A DNA stretch of 64,000 nucleotides from JAVBNH01 sp031551635. GTDB taxonomy: Bacteria > Bacillota > Clostridia > Oscillospirales > Acutalibacteraceae. Shown piece after piece: positions 34,905 to 42,974 of the stretch; positions within the stretch are counted from its first letter, which is position 1; the number at the start of each line of letters is the position of its first letter. The notes beneath the pieces were generated by a model. The model was not told the DNA's origin. It ran no database searches and worked only from the letters and a program-made list of their open reading frames with translations. The stretch covers positions 35,620-99,619 of the forward strand of contig JAVBNH010000027.1 of the NCBI GenBank assembly GCA_031551635.1, written 5' to 3'. The position numbers and the translations under genes were made by a program.

Positions 34905-36872
34905 ATGAATATTCAACAGAAAAAATTACCGCTGAGAACTTTTGCGTCATTCGCATCTTTTGAAGCTAATGATGCAGCTCTTGCTGTTCATAAAATTACT
35001 GACGGTAAACTTGTTTATGAAAGAAAAGAGGGAAAGGCCTTCGGCAACCACATCGAAATGGCTGGCTTTTATTGCGCGGGAATAATCAGCTACGGGCATA
35101 ATAAAGACGGAAAAATGAAGCTGCTGCGGCACATAATTTTTCCGATGCTGCGCAAGTATCCGAACGATACACATTCAAGCCTTGATTGGAATTTTAAGGG
35201 TATTAGCTTTAAAATTGACGGAAGCATATCGCCTGAAACGCTTGATAAGACTGAATTTGACGGTTGCTTGCATCTTTACGGTAAGTGCGCGGAGCTTATT
35301 ATGAAGGTAACACTGCTGCCCGCGCGAAATTCGCAATGCTTTATTGAAAAAATTGAGTTTGAAAATAAAAGCGGCAAAGAAAAAAAAGTTGAAGTTGTAA
35401 ATAATGACCCGGAAAAAGCCTTCCCAAGGCGGTTTTCGCATGAAAGGAAAGAAATTGTTTACGGCTGTGCTGTTGAAAATCCAGCTTTTACTCTCGAAAG
35501 CGGCGAAAAAGCGACATGCTATGCTAAATACTATGCCTGTTTGAAAGGTGAAGAGGTCTATTGTGATTTCGAAAGTGAAATCAATGCCAGATATGACTTC
35601 ATCTCTTCGCTTGATTCCCATTTAGAAATAAAAACACCTGATGAAACGATTAATTCGATGCTCCGATTTGCCAAAATCAGGGCAAGTGAGAGCATTTTTA
35701 AGACAAAAAACGGTCTGATGCATTCACCCGGTGGCGGTGGTTATTACGCTGCGCTTTGGACAAATGACCAGTGCGAATATGTCAATCCGCTTTTTGGGTA
35801 TCTGGGTTTTGAAATCGGCGCGGAGGAAGCGATTAACTGCTATAATCTTTATCGGAAATATATTAGCAGTGAAACCGCCCTTGTGACAAGTATTATTGCA
35901 GAGGGTGACGGCGTTTGGCACGGTGCAAAGGACAGGGGTGACAGCGCGATGTATGCCTACGGTCTTTCGCGTTTTCTGCTTTCTTACGGCGACAAATCGC
36001 TTGCTGAAACTTTTCTTGAACCGCTTCGGCAGACGCTTGAATACACTCTTTCGCAAAAAAATGAGAGCGGTGTTATAATGAGCGACAGCGATGAACTCGA
36101 AAACCGCTTCGAGAGCGGAAATGCAAATCTTTCAACCTCTTGTCTCACTTATGACGCGCTTTTGAGCTGCGCGGCGCTTGAAGCGGAGCTTGGAAATAAT
36201 GATTATGCGGAAAAATATATAAAAGAAGCCGCTTTGCTTTGCACAGCTGTTGATAAATATTTCGCTCGTAATGTAGAGGGCTTTGAGAGTTACAGATATT
36301 GTGCGGAGGAGACCAATTTGCGTTCATGGATATGCCTTCCTCTGTGTGTCGGGATTTTCACTCGCCGCGAGGGAACAGCGGCGGCTCTACTGAGTGACAG
36401 ACTGAAAATGCGGGATGGGCTTGTTACAAGAAGCGGCGAAAAAACCTTTTGGGATCGCTCGACTTTATATGCCCTTCGTGGACTTTTTTACTGCGGTGAA
36501 ACTGAAAAAGCATATGAGCTGCTGCAGCTTTACACAAACGCGCGGCATTTGGGCATGCATATTCCTTATGCGGTAGAAGCCTGCCCCGAGGGGAATCAGG
36601 CGCAGCTTTCAGCCGAAAGCGCGCTGTATATAAGAATTTTTACCGAAGGAATTCTTGGCTACAGACCGTGCGGCTTCAAAAAATTTACCCTAAAGCCTAA
36701 CCTCCCGCAGAACTGGAATTATTTATACTTACGAAACATAAAGGCTCATGGAGCTTGCTTCGATATCGAAATAAACCGAAGCGATATGAATTACATTATA
36801 AAACTCCCGAACTGCTCGGAAAAAATAATCGCCGAGGGTGAAACAATAGAAATTTCACTCCCGGCTATCTGA
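34905..36872 (+). CDS. Six-hairpin (alpha/alpha)6 glycosidase-like protein
   Basis: A 655-residue protein with an N-terminal beta-sandwich (to about 250), an (alpha/alpha)6 toroid (GGGYYAALWTNDQCEYVNPLFGYLG, then SALYIRIFTEGILGYRP near the end) and a small C-terminal beta domain. This architecture is shared by GH15, GH63, GH78, GH95 and GH116. The acidic residues in WTNDQCEYV and the Glu in YAVEACPEG are candidate catalytic residues. No signal peptide is seen. It follows the fucosidase, separated only by a repeat, and has AAGGAG before the ATG, so it probably belongs to the same operon. The exact GH family and linkage are not recognised. Confidence 0.65.
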   Translation: MNIQQKKLPLRTFASFASFEANDAALAVHKITDGKLVYERKEGKAFGNHIEMAGFYCAGIISYGHNKDGKMKLLRHIIFPMLRKYPNDTHSSLDWNFKGISFKIDGSISPETLDKTEFDGCLHLYGKCAELIMKVTLLPARNSQCFIEKIEFENKSGKEKKVEVVNNDPEKAFPRRFSHERKEIVYGCAVENPAFTLESGEKATCYAKYYACLKGEEVYCDFESEINARYDFISSLDSHLEIKTPDETINSMLRFAKIRASESIFKTKNGLMHSPGGGGYYAALWTNDQCEYVNPLFGYLGFEIGAEEAINCYNLYRKYISSETALVTSIIAEGDGVWHGAKDRGDSAMYAYGLSRFLLSYGDKSLAETFLEPLRQTLEYTLSQKNESGVIMSDSDELENRFESGNANLSTSCLTYDALLSCAALEAELGNNDYAEKYIKEAALLCTAVDKYFARNVEGFESYRYCAEETNLRSWICLPLCVGIFTRREGTAAALLSDRLKMRDGLVTRSGEKTFWDRSTLYALRGLFYCGETEKAYELLQLYTNARHLGMHIPYAVEACPEGNQAQLSAESALYIRIFTEGILGYRPCGFKKFTLKPNLPQNWNYLYLRNIKAHGACFDIEINRSDMNYIIKLPNCSEKIIAEGETIEISLPAI

Positions 36873-36892
36873 GTTTTAATTATAAATTCTTA

Positions 36893-36921
36893 GTACCTTA
36901 TTGAGCTTTCTGCCCACTAAT
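36893..36921 (+). repeat. Dispersed repeat remnant, copy 7
   Basis: GTACCTTA followed by TTGAGCTTTCTGCCCACTAA, the latter matching the left half of the repeat in inverted orientation. It looks like a rearranged or deleted copy. Confidence 0.6.
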
Positions 36922-36924
36922 TAA

Positions 36925-37095
36925 TTAAATATCCTCGCTTCTTTTGCGGTGGCGGCTGACTATTTCAATGTGCTTCTTCAGAATGATATTAATATATTGC
37001 GATACCGAGCGGTCATCCTCTTCGGCAAGCTCCTTGATTTTTTCCATTATTTCGCCATCAATTGTGATACTGACTTTCTCTTTATTTGTTTTCAT
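36925..37095 (-). CDS. Small ribbon-helix-helix protein
   Basis: A 56-codon frame beginning MKTNKEKVSITIDGEIMEKI and continuing with KELAEEDDRSVSQYINIILK before a basic end. The pattern of a short beta strand (KVSITID) followed by two helices with a SVSQYIN turn is that of Arc/CopG/MetJ-type ribbon-helix-helix DNA-binding proteins. AAGGA lies 10 bases before the ATG. It sits 41 bases upstream of the sugar symporter gene on the same strand, so it may be co-transcribed and could be a local repressor, or an antitoxin without a visible partner. Function beyond probable DNA binding is inference. Confidence 0.75.
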   Translation of the reverse strand: MKTNKEKVSITIDGEIMEKIKELAEEDDRSVSQYINIILKKHIEIVSRHRKRSEDI

Positions 37096-37136
37096 AATTC
37101 ACATTCCTTGTAATTGATATGTTTTAGACTGAGGAT

Positions 37137-38648
37137 TTATGATTCTATTTCGGCATTATCGGCTGCGGCTGATGATGCCTTTTCCACCCTGTCAAGCCTG
37201 CGCTTATTCAAATCTATCTGCATTTGTGTCTTAAACTTACCGTGAACATTAAACAGCAGCAACGCGGCAGAGTAGCCGAAACGCGAAACTGCCGGAGCGA
37301 GGCAGAAAATGCCAAAAATCCCTTTAAGAATCTTCTGGTCGGTGTGAGGAATGATGTTTCCGTAGCCGTCTTTCATCGGCGTGAAGTGAATCCATTCAAA
37401 AACCGCGCCTTGAAGATAGCCTATAATGCTGTCTGAAAGCTTGGTTATGTAGCCGGAGACCGCGTTGACAAGTCCCTCGCTCCTGAAGCCCGATTTCCAT
37501 TCAAGGTAATCATACATATCACCGGTCAGAATGGGTCCGCAGAAGCTCATGAAATGGTTCGGCAACCCTGCGAAGGTCAGCATGACAGTCAAAATAACAA
37601 AGTTCAGTGATTTATTTTTTGTGGGACTATATCCCAAAATATAAAGTAAGGTGTATAAGGTGCCGCCGAAAATACCCGAAGTCATTGCCGTAGGTCTGAC
37701 GCCGAATTTTTTTACAACCTTAGGAGCCATGGGAGTGATAATATAATTCGGAATTCCTGTAAAGAGGCTTGCGAGGAAGCCGTTTGAGAGCTTACCGGTG
37801 CAGTTTAGCCAGAAAAAATCCTCCGAAACCCCGCCTACACCCTTGACGCTTCCGAAAAAAGTCGAAAGCAGCAGAGCATAAAGAGGTCTGTTTCTGACAA
37901 TCAGCATTATGGATTTCCAAATATTTGCTTCCTTCATTTCCGAGCGGGAGAGTAAAGGTACGCGTTCGCGCATATTCAGAAAGCCGTAAATCGCCGTCAC
38001 AACCGCAAATAGTGTGAAAAGGAAGGATGCTGAAAAGTAAATCTGATGTTGATTTACCGCGAAATTTGTAAGCTTCGGGATAAAATCGACTCCGACTTTT
38101 ACCAGTGACGGCAGCCAGCTGAATAGATTGACAAATTTTTGCGTAGCCAGGAGATTGTTGCGTTCGTTAAGGTTCGGCGTGAGGTTATAAAGCAGCAAGC
38201 CCCATGCGCCGAAGTAGGAAAAGCCGATGCCGTTAATAATGTTTACGGTTGTGCCGTAAACAAGCTTGAGTATCTGCGCCTTAGCCCACGCGGGCGTGAC
38301 AAAATAGAGCATCGAGGTAATTGCCCAGAGCGGAATAGGGAAGAGCATAAAGGGTCGCAGCCTGCCCCAGCGCGTCCGGCAGCGGTCTATAATTATACCT
38401 GAAAGCGGGTCGTCAAGAGCGTCCCATATGCTTGAAAACATCCGCATTTTAGCGTACGAGTCGCCCGACATCTCGAAGTAGTTCATCATAAAATACCCTT
38501 TGGTATTATTGACAAAACCGCTGAGATTGTCCTGACCGTAGCTTGTAAGCGCGTAAGCGGCAATCTCCTTGGGACGAAGATAACGCTTTTCGTTCACTGC
38601 CTTTTCATCGCCAGAGCTTTTCGGGACTTTGCTGTCATCCTGAGACAT
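37137..38648 (-). CDS. GPH-type sugar:cation symporter (MFS)
   Basis: A 503-residue integral membrane protein of the glycoside-pentoside-hexuronide (MelB) family. The family loop is plain: MRMFSSIWDALDDPLSGIIIDRCRTRWGRLRPFML, where the Asp residues of helix II bind the coupling cation. About 12 hydrophobic segments follow. The late motif DYLEWKSGFRSEG is also a family mark. The N-terminal 20 residues are polar. It lies opposite to, and converges with, the fucosidase operon and probably imports one of its oligosaccharide or monosaccharide substrates; this is inferred from context. A second GPH transporter occurs at 41403. Confidence 0.9.
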   Translation of the reverse strand: MSQDDSKVPKSSGDEKAVNEKRYLRPKEIAAYALTSYGQDNLSGFVNNTKGYFMMNYFEMSGDSYAKMRMFSSIWDALDDPLSGIIIDRCRTRWGRLRPFMLFPIPLWAITSMLYFVTPAWAKAQILKLVYGTTVNIINGIGFSYFGAWGLLLYNLTPNLNERNNLLATQKFVNLFSWLPSLVKVGVDFIPKLTNFAVNQHQIYFSASFLFTLFAVVTAIYGFLNMRERVPLLSRSEMKEANIWKSIMLIVRNRPLYALLLSTFFGSVKGVGGVSEDFFWLNCTGKLSNGFLASLFTGIPNYIITPMAPKVVKKFGVRPTAMTSGIFGGTLYTLLYILGYSPTKNKSLNFVILTVMLTFAGLPNHFMSFCGPILTGDMYDYLEWKSGFRSEGLVNAVSGYITKLSDSIIGYLQGAVFEWIHFTPMKDGYGNIIPHTDQKILKGIFGIFCLAPAVSRFGYSAALLLFNVHGKFKTQMQIDLNKRRLDRVEKASSAAADNAEIES

Positions 38649-38879
38649 TTTATAACCATTCCCTTCACAAAATAACTATATATGGTATGCAGATTGGTTA
38701 TTATATACTATAAATAGGCATAAAATCGGATATTTTCATCAAAAGTAGGACATATAAGGAATTGTATCATATTTTTCCCTTTCCGTCAACATAAAATAAT
38801 GCTGCAATAATTCCCGTCTTATTGAAATCATAAAAAAACCTTCTGCGTTATATTTTGGTAAACTTTTTTTCTTAAGTTG

Positions 38880-39554
38880 TTATCGGCTTCCCAGTCTATA
38901 CCCTGATCCCCGTATTGTATTAATGGTAGCTTGTGAATTTATTTTCTTTAACTTTTTTCTCAGAAACGATATGTATACCTCAACATTGTTATACTCTGAG
39001 GATGAGTTTATCCCCCATACCTTATCAGCCATATATTCCTTTGTGATAACCTGCTTGCCGCTGCTTATAAGCAACTTAAGTATCTGAAATTCTTTTATCC
39101 CTAAATGAATGATCTTACCGTTGCATAGCAGCTCATTGGTGTTGAGGTCAAGGGTTATATCACCGTACGAAATTAAATCAAGCTCAAGTGAGGTGTTCTT
39201 TCGCCTGGCCAAAGCTCTGAGCCTTGCGAAAAATTCTGCCGGAGCAAAGGGAAAGCAAATGTAGTCATCAGCACCGCAGTCTAACGCATTAACCGTTTCA
39301 TTAACAGAACGATTATGCCCGATTATAAAAATTGGTGTATTATTTTTTTTGTCTCTAAGATCTTTTAATAGATTAAGGCCGCCGTACGGTTCTACTTGTA
39401 TATCAATAATGAAAACATCATAAATATCAAATTCAGCATAGCTCAAACAATCCGTATCACAAATTGCAATGTCCGCAATACAGTTATTTGTTGACAAAAG
39501 CTCCTTTATTCTATTTGCGGTCTCGCTTTCCGCTGAAGCAAAAAGAATTCTCAT
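38880..39554 (-). CDS. OmpR-family response regulator with degenerate receiver
   Basis: A 224-residue protein: an N-terminal receiver-like domain and a C-terminal winged helix (LSYGDITLDLNTNELL-type start, KEFQILKLLISSGKQVIT, then EVYISFLRKKL and INTIRGSGYRL). The receiver keeps the acceptor Asp position (IIDIQVEPYGG, Asp51) but lacks other key residues: the N-terminal acidic pair reads ASAES, the Thr/Ser at about 79 is Gly (IIGHN), and the invariant Lys of the KPF motif is Phe (CFPFAP). Phosphorylation-based switching is therefore doubtful. No histidine kinase gene is adjacent. It is divergent from the GH84-ceramidase-like locus and is the natural candidate for its regulator. Confidence 0.85.
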   Translation of the reverse strand: MRILFASAESETANRIKELLSTNNCIADIAICDTDCLSYAEFDIYDVFIIDIQVEPYGGLNLLKDLRDKKNNTPIFIIGHNRSVNETVNALDCGADDYICFPFAPAEFFARLRALARRKNTSLELDLISYGDITLDLNTNELLCNGKIIHLGIKEFQILKLLISSGKQVITKEYMADKVWGINSSSEYNNVEVYISFLRKKLKKINSQATINTIRGSGYRLGSR

Positions 39555-39576
39555 ACAAGCACCAAATACTTTTTTT

Positions 39577-39594
39577 ATGAATCAACATGAATCA
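39577..39594. promoter_or_regulatory. Direct repeat, possible OmpR-type operator
   Basis: ATGAATCA occurs at 39577 and again at 39587, a 10-base period, in the divergent region between the response regulator and GH84 genes. OmpR/PhoB-type regulators bind direct repeats of about this spacing. No consensus promoter for the GH84 locus could be fixed with confidence. Confidence 0.4.
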
Positions 39595-39734
39595 TTGTAT
39601 CACAATATTATATAAAAAGTAATAGCTTGCTAAATCTTTTTTGTGAGTTTTCAAGCCTTTTTCAAGGTTGATAATGTAAACTAAAAATATATTACTGCGA
39701 CTTTTTATGGCTGCCGCAGCAAAGGAGGATGCAA

Positions 39735-41369
39735 ATGAAAACAACAACCGATTTGAGTATTAATATTACCGGCGCAAATGCTGAGGATGTTTGTGTTTGG
39801 GCTGATTTATTCGGCGTTACACTTTCTGATAACTCTGAAATAGTTATTGATGTTAAGTTTGATAAGGGCAGAAAAGCCGCTTATATTGAGCCGCTTCAAA
39901 GATTGAGCGATGAAAAATATATTATTGAGGTATTGAATGCCGACAAATGTGTGGAGGTTCGCCTGGCCTGTCCTTCAAAAAAAGCTATGTTTTACGGATT
40001 AAGCGATATACTGGACAGGATTAGCAAAGACACTCTTTCTTTGGGTGAGATAACAGGCTATCCTCTTTTTAAAACAAGAGGATATATTGAGGGCTTTTAC
40101 GGCAAGCCTTGGAGCTTTGAGGAAAGGTGCTCGGTTTTGAAGCTCATGGCAAAAAACAGAATGAATACAGTCTATTTCGCACCCAAAGACGACGATTATC
40201 ACCGTGAATTATGGCGTGAGCAATACCCCCGGGAGGAGCTTGAGAAGCTTGCTGTTTTGGTAAAACTTTCAGACGAATATGCAATGGACTTTTATTATTG
40301 CTTAGCACCCGGTCTATCTATAAAATATACAAGCGAACAGGAATTCGATTCACTCAAGGCTAAAACACAGCAGCTGTATGATATCGGTGTTCGTCACTTT
40401 GGTCTTTTACTGGATGACATTGACGAGGAATTTGCGTTTGAAGAAGACAAGAAAGCCTATGGAGAAATTGTTAACGCTCATACAAGCTTAATACAAAGAT
40501 ATTATACTTACATAAAAGGAATTAACAATAATATCCGCCTGACTGTTTGCCCCATGCTTTATAACGGGCGGGGCAATGAATATTATATTTCAAAATTCGG
40601 GCAGAATATTGAACCTGATATTCAAATATTCTGGACAGGACGGGATGTCTGCTCAAGGGATCTAACAAGCTTTGAAGCGCTGAAATTTATAGAGAACACC
40701 TACCATAAGCCGCTGTACTGGGATAACTATCCTGTTAATGACGGAACAATGCATAATGAGATGCATATTTCTCCTATTATTAACAGGGATAAGGACTTGT
40801 ATAAATATTCCGAGGGTATTATTGCAAACTGTATGGAATACGCTGAATGTTCAAAAATCCCGCTGATTACCTTTGCCGATTATTTATGGGACAGTGAAAA
40901 TTATAATCCGGATTCATCATTTGAAAACGCCGTTGAACAGGTTGTCGGAGCAGAAAATTCGGAAGCGTTTATTACCTTTGCCGATCATCTCTATACCTCC
41001 TGTCTTAAGGACAACAATTCAAAGCGAATGTATAAAATCTTCCAAAAGGTTGAAAAGGCTTTTGCATCCGGCGAAATAGGTACTGCTCTGATGAGTGCCG
41101 GAGAGTATGTCGAAAAAATGAATGCTTGCTGCGAATACCTTAAGCAGGAATTACCTATTTGCCGCGAGCTTTCAAAATGGTCAAAAAAGTTTTTTGTTGC
41201 ATGCGATATAATAAACAAGCTTCTTGAGCTTATATCAGAAGGTGAAGGCGGAATCAGGGATGAAATTTTTAAGCTGATTGACAAATATGACGCTATGCCT
41301 GCAAAGCTTACGGATATTAATTTAAAAGAAGAACTGGGAAACTTGATGAATATAAATTTTTCTCAATAA
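39735..41369 (+). CDS. Beta-N-acetylglucosaminidase (GH84)
   Basis: A 544-residue enzyme of the GH84 (O-GlcNAcase/hyaluronidase) family. The GH20b-like N-terminal domain precedes the barrel, which opens FKTRGYIEGFYGKPWSFEER and NRMNTVYFAPKDDDYHRELW. The paired catalytic aspartates are seen in FGLLLDDIDEEF, and the pocket segments IFWTGRDVCSRDL and YWDNYPVNDG are typical. It has no signal peptide, so it probably acts in the cytoplasm on imported GlcNAc- or GalNAc-containing glycans. ATG 39735 has AAAGGAGG six bases upstream. It is the first gene of a 12-gene plus-strand locus that also holds a transporter and ceramidase-like genes. Confidence 0.9.
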   Translation: MKTTTDLSINITGANAEDVCVWADLFGVTLSDNSEIVIDVKFDKGRKAAYIEPLQRLSDEKYIIEVLNADKCVEVRLACPSKKAMFYGLSDILDRISKDTLSLGEITGYPLFKTRGYIEGFYGKPWSFEERCSVLKLMAKNRMNTVYFAPKDDDYHRELWREQYPREELEKLAVLVKLSDEYAMDFYYCLAPGLSIKYTSEQEFDSLKAKTQQLYDIGVRHFGLLLDDIDEEFAFEEDKKAYGEIVNAHTSLIQRYYTYIKGINNNIRLTVCPMLYNGRGNEYYISKFGQNIEPDIQIFWTGRDVCSRDLTSFEALKFIENTYHKPLYWDNYPVNDGTMHNEMHISPIINRDKDLYKYSEGIIANCMEYAECSKIPLITFADYLWDSENYNPDSSFENAVEQVVGAENSEAFITFADHLYTSCLKDNNSKRMYKIFQKVEKAFASGEIGTALMSAGEYVEKMNACCEYLKQELPICRELSKWSKKFFVACDIINKLLELISEGEGGIRDEIFKLIDKYDAMPAKLTDINLKEELGNLMNINFSQ

Positions 41370-41402
41370 TAAATATTTAATATTGACTGGAGGTTTTTGC
41401 GG

Positions 41403-42974
41403 ATGGGTAAAATGAGCGGAAAGCTTATGCATCTCAGAGCAAACTGGAATCGCCCCTCAACAGACGATAATTTATCATATAAAGAAATTGCCGGGTTTAC
41501 AGCAAGCGCCATGGGGCAGGATATTTTTTGGTCGCTGAGGAGTTATGTAAAAACGGTTTGTATTTCTGTTTTCGGTATTGATCCAATAAAATTCGGAAAG
41601 CTGGGTTTGTTTTCCGGAATTTGGGATGCTGTAAACGACCCCATTATGGGTATTTTAATAGACCGAACCGACACTAAATTCGGCAAGCTGCGCCCATACA
41701 TGCTTTTCACGGCACTTCCGATTGGCATTTTTATGATTTTATCCTTTTATAATCCGCCGTTTGGTGCAACAGGAAAGTTTATTTTTATTTCAATTATTTA
41801 CATAATGTGGGAAATGTCATATACCATTTCCGATGTTCCTTTCGGTGCATTACCCTCAGTTATAACATCAAATTCGGTTCAGCGCGCAAAGCTCATAACA
41901 GTTTCAAAATATGGAAGTGAAATAGGCTTAGCCCTGCCTGGTCTAATCAGCTTTTTTGTCACAATTATCGGCGTGCAATACATGGGGCAGGTATTCTTCG
42001 TAGCCAGCATTATACTTTCTATTTTAGGTTCATCGCTTTTTTCGGTTTCATTTTTTACTGTAAAAGAAAGAGTTCCGCCAAGCCCCAATAAACAGTCATT
42101 TTCTGATATGTGGAAGGTTCTCAAGAGCAGCAAGCCTATGATGATTCTTTCTATATCAGAGCTTATGAACACCTTTTCTTCAGCGGCGGGATACGCATCA
42201 TGGTTTTTTTTCTATTATGCGTTCAGGGGCGGTATCGGTTGGCCGCTGCTTAAAATATTCAGCAGTGAAAGTGAAGGGTTGGGACTTCAGGCATTATTGT
42301 CCACTCTCAAAGGTGTCCCCAGCTTCATTCTTATGGCATTCACGCCCAAGCTTGCAAAACGCTTCGGCATGAAAACCCTTGTGCTAATATCTGCAGCAAT
42401 GAGCGCATTCGCGTACGGTTCAATATATCTGGTAGGCTATAATTCCACACCAAAGCTTATTTATATGATTTTTGTTTTGGCGCTGGCAGGGCTTCCTGGC
42501 AATATTATCGGTGTTATACGAAAAACACTCTCAACCGATGCGCTTGACTATGTCGAATGGAAAACAGGCGAACGCTCGGAGGGTCTAATGGGTTCGATTC
42601 TCGGCTTTGCTATCAAGCTGAAGGACTCGCTTGCTCTGTTTATCGGCGGTTATTGCCTTAGCTGGGCAGGGCTTGCCGGAGCGGAGGACGCCAGCGAAAT
42701 GGCGCTTTTACAATACAATCCTAACGTAAACAGATTATTTATGCTGTACGCATTAATTCCCGCAATTTCGGCTGTACTTCAGGGCATACCATATCTTTTC
42801 TATGACTTCAGCGGCGATAAAAAGCAGCAGATTGTTGAGGAGCTGCAAAAAACAAGAGCAGAGAGGCGCGAAAAGCTTATAGCAGAAGGATATGAATTTG
42901 ATAAGGATATTTCTGTGAAAGACTTAATTAAGAAAGGAACAGATAATAATGAAAAAGAAAACGAAAACTATTAG
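41403..42974 (+). CDS. GPH-type sugar:cation symporter (MFS)
   Basis: A 523-residue MelB-family transporter. FSGIWDAVNDPIMGILIDRTDTKFGKLRPYML is the family's helix II-III region with the cation-binding Asp, and DYVEWKTGERSEGLMGSILG its late motif. About 12 membrane segments are present. GGAGG lies nine bases before ATG 41403. It probably imports the glycan fragment processed by the cytoplasmic GH84 and GH4 enzymes of this locus. Its 3' end overlaps the next gene by 26 bases. Confidence 0.9.
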   Translation: MGKMSGKLMHLRANWNRPSTDDNLSYKEIAGFTASAMGQDIFWSLRSYVKTVCISVFGIDPIKFGKLGLFSGIWDAVNDPIMGILIDRTDTKFGKLRPYMLFTALPIGIFMILSFYNPPFGATGKFIFISIIYIMWEMSYTISDVPFGALPSVITSNSVQRAKLITVSKYGSEIGLALPGLISFFVTIIGVQYMGQVFFVASIILSILGSSLFSVSFFTVKERVPPSPNKQSFSDMWKVLKSSKPMMILSISELMNTFSSAAGYASWFFFYYAFRGGIGWPLLKIFSSESEGLGLQALLSTLKGVPSFILMAFTPKLAKRFGMKTLVLISAAMSAFAYGSIYLVGYNSTPKLIYMIFVLALAGLPGNIIGVIRKTLSTDALDYVEWKTGERSEGLMGSILGFAIKLKDSLALFIGGYCLSWAGLAGAEDASEMALLQYNPNVNRLFMLYALIPAISAVLQGIPYLFYDFSGDKKQQIVEELQKTRAERREKLIAEGYEFDKDISVKDLIKKGTDNNEKENENY

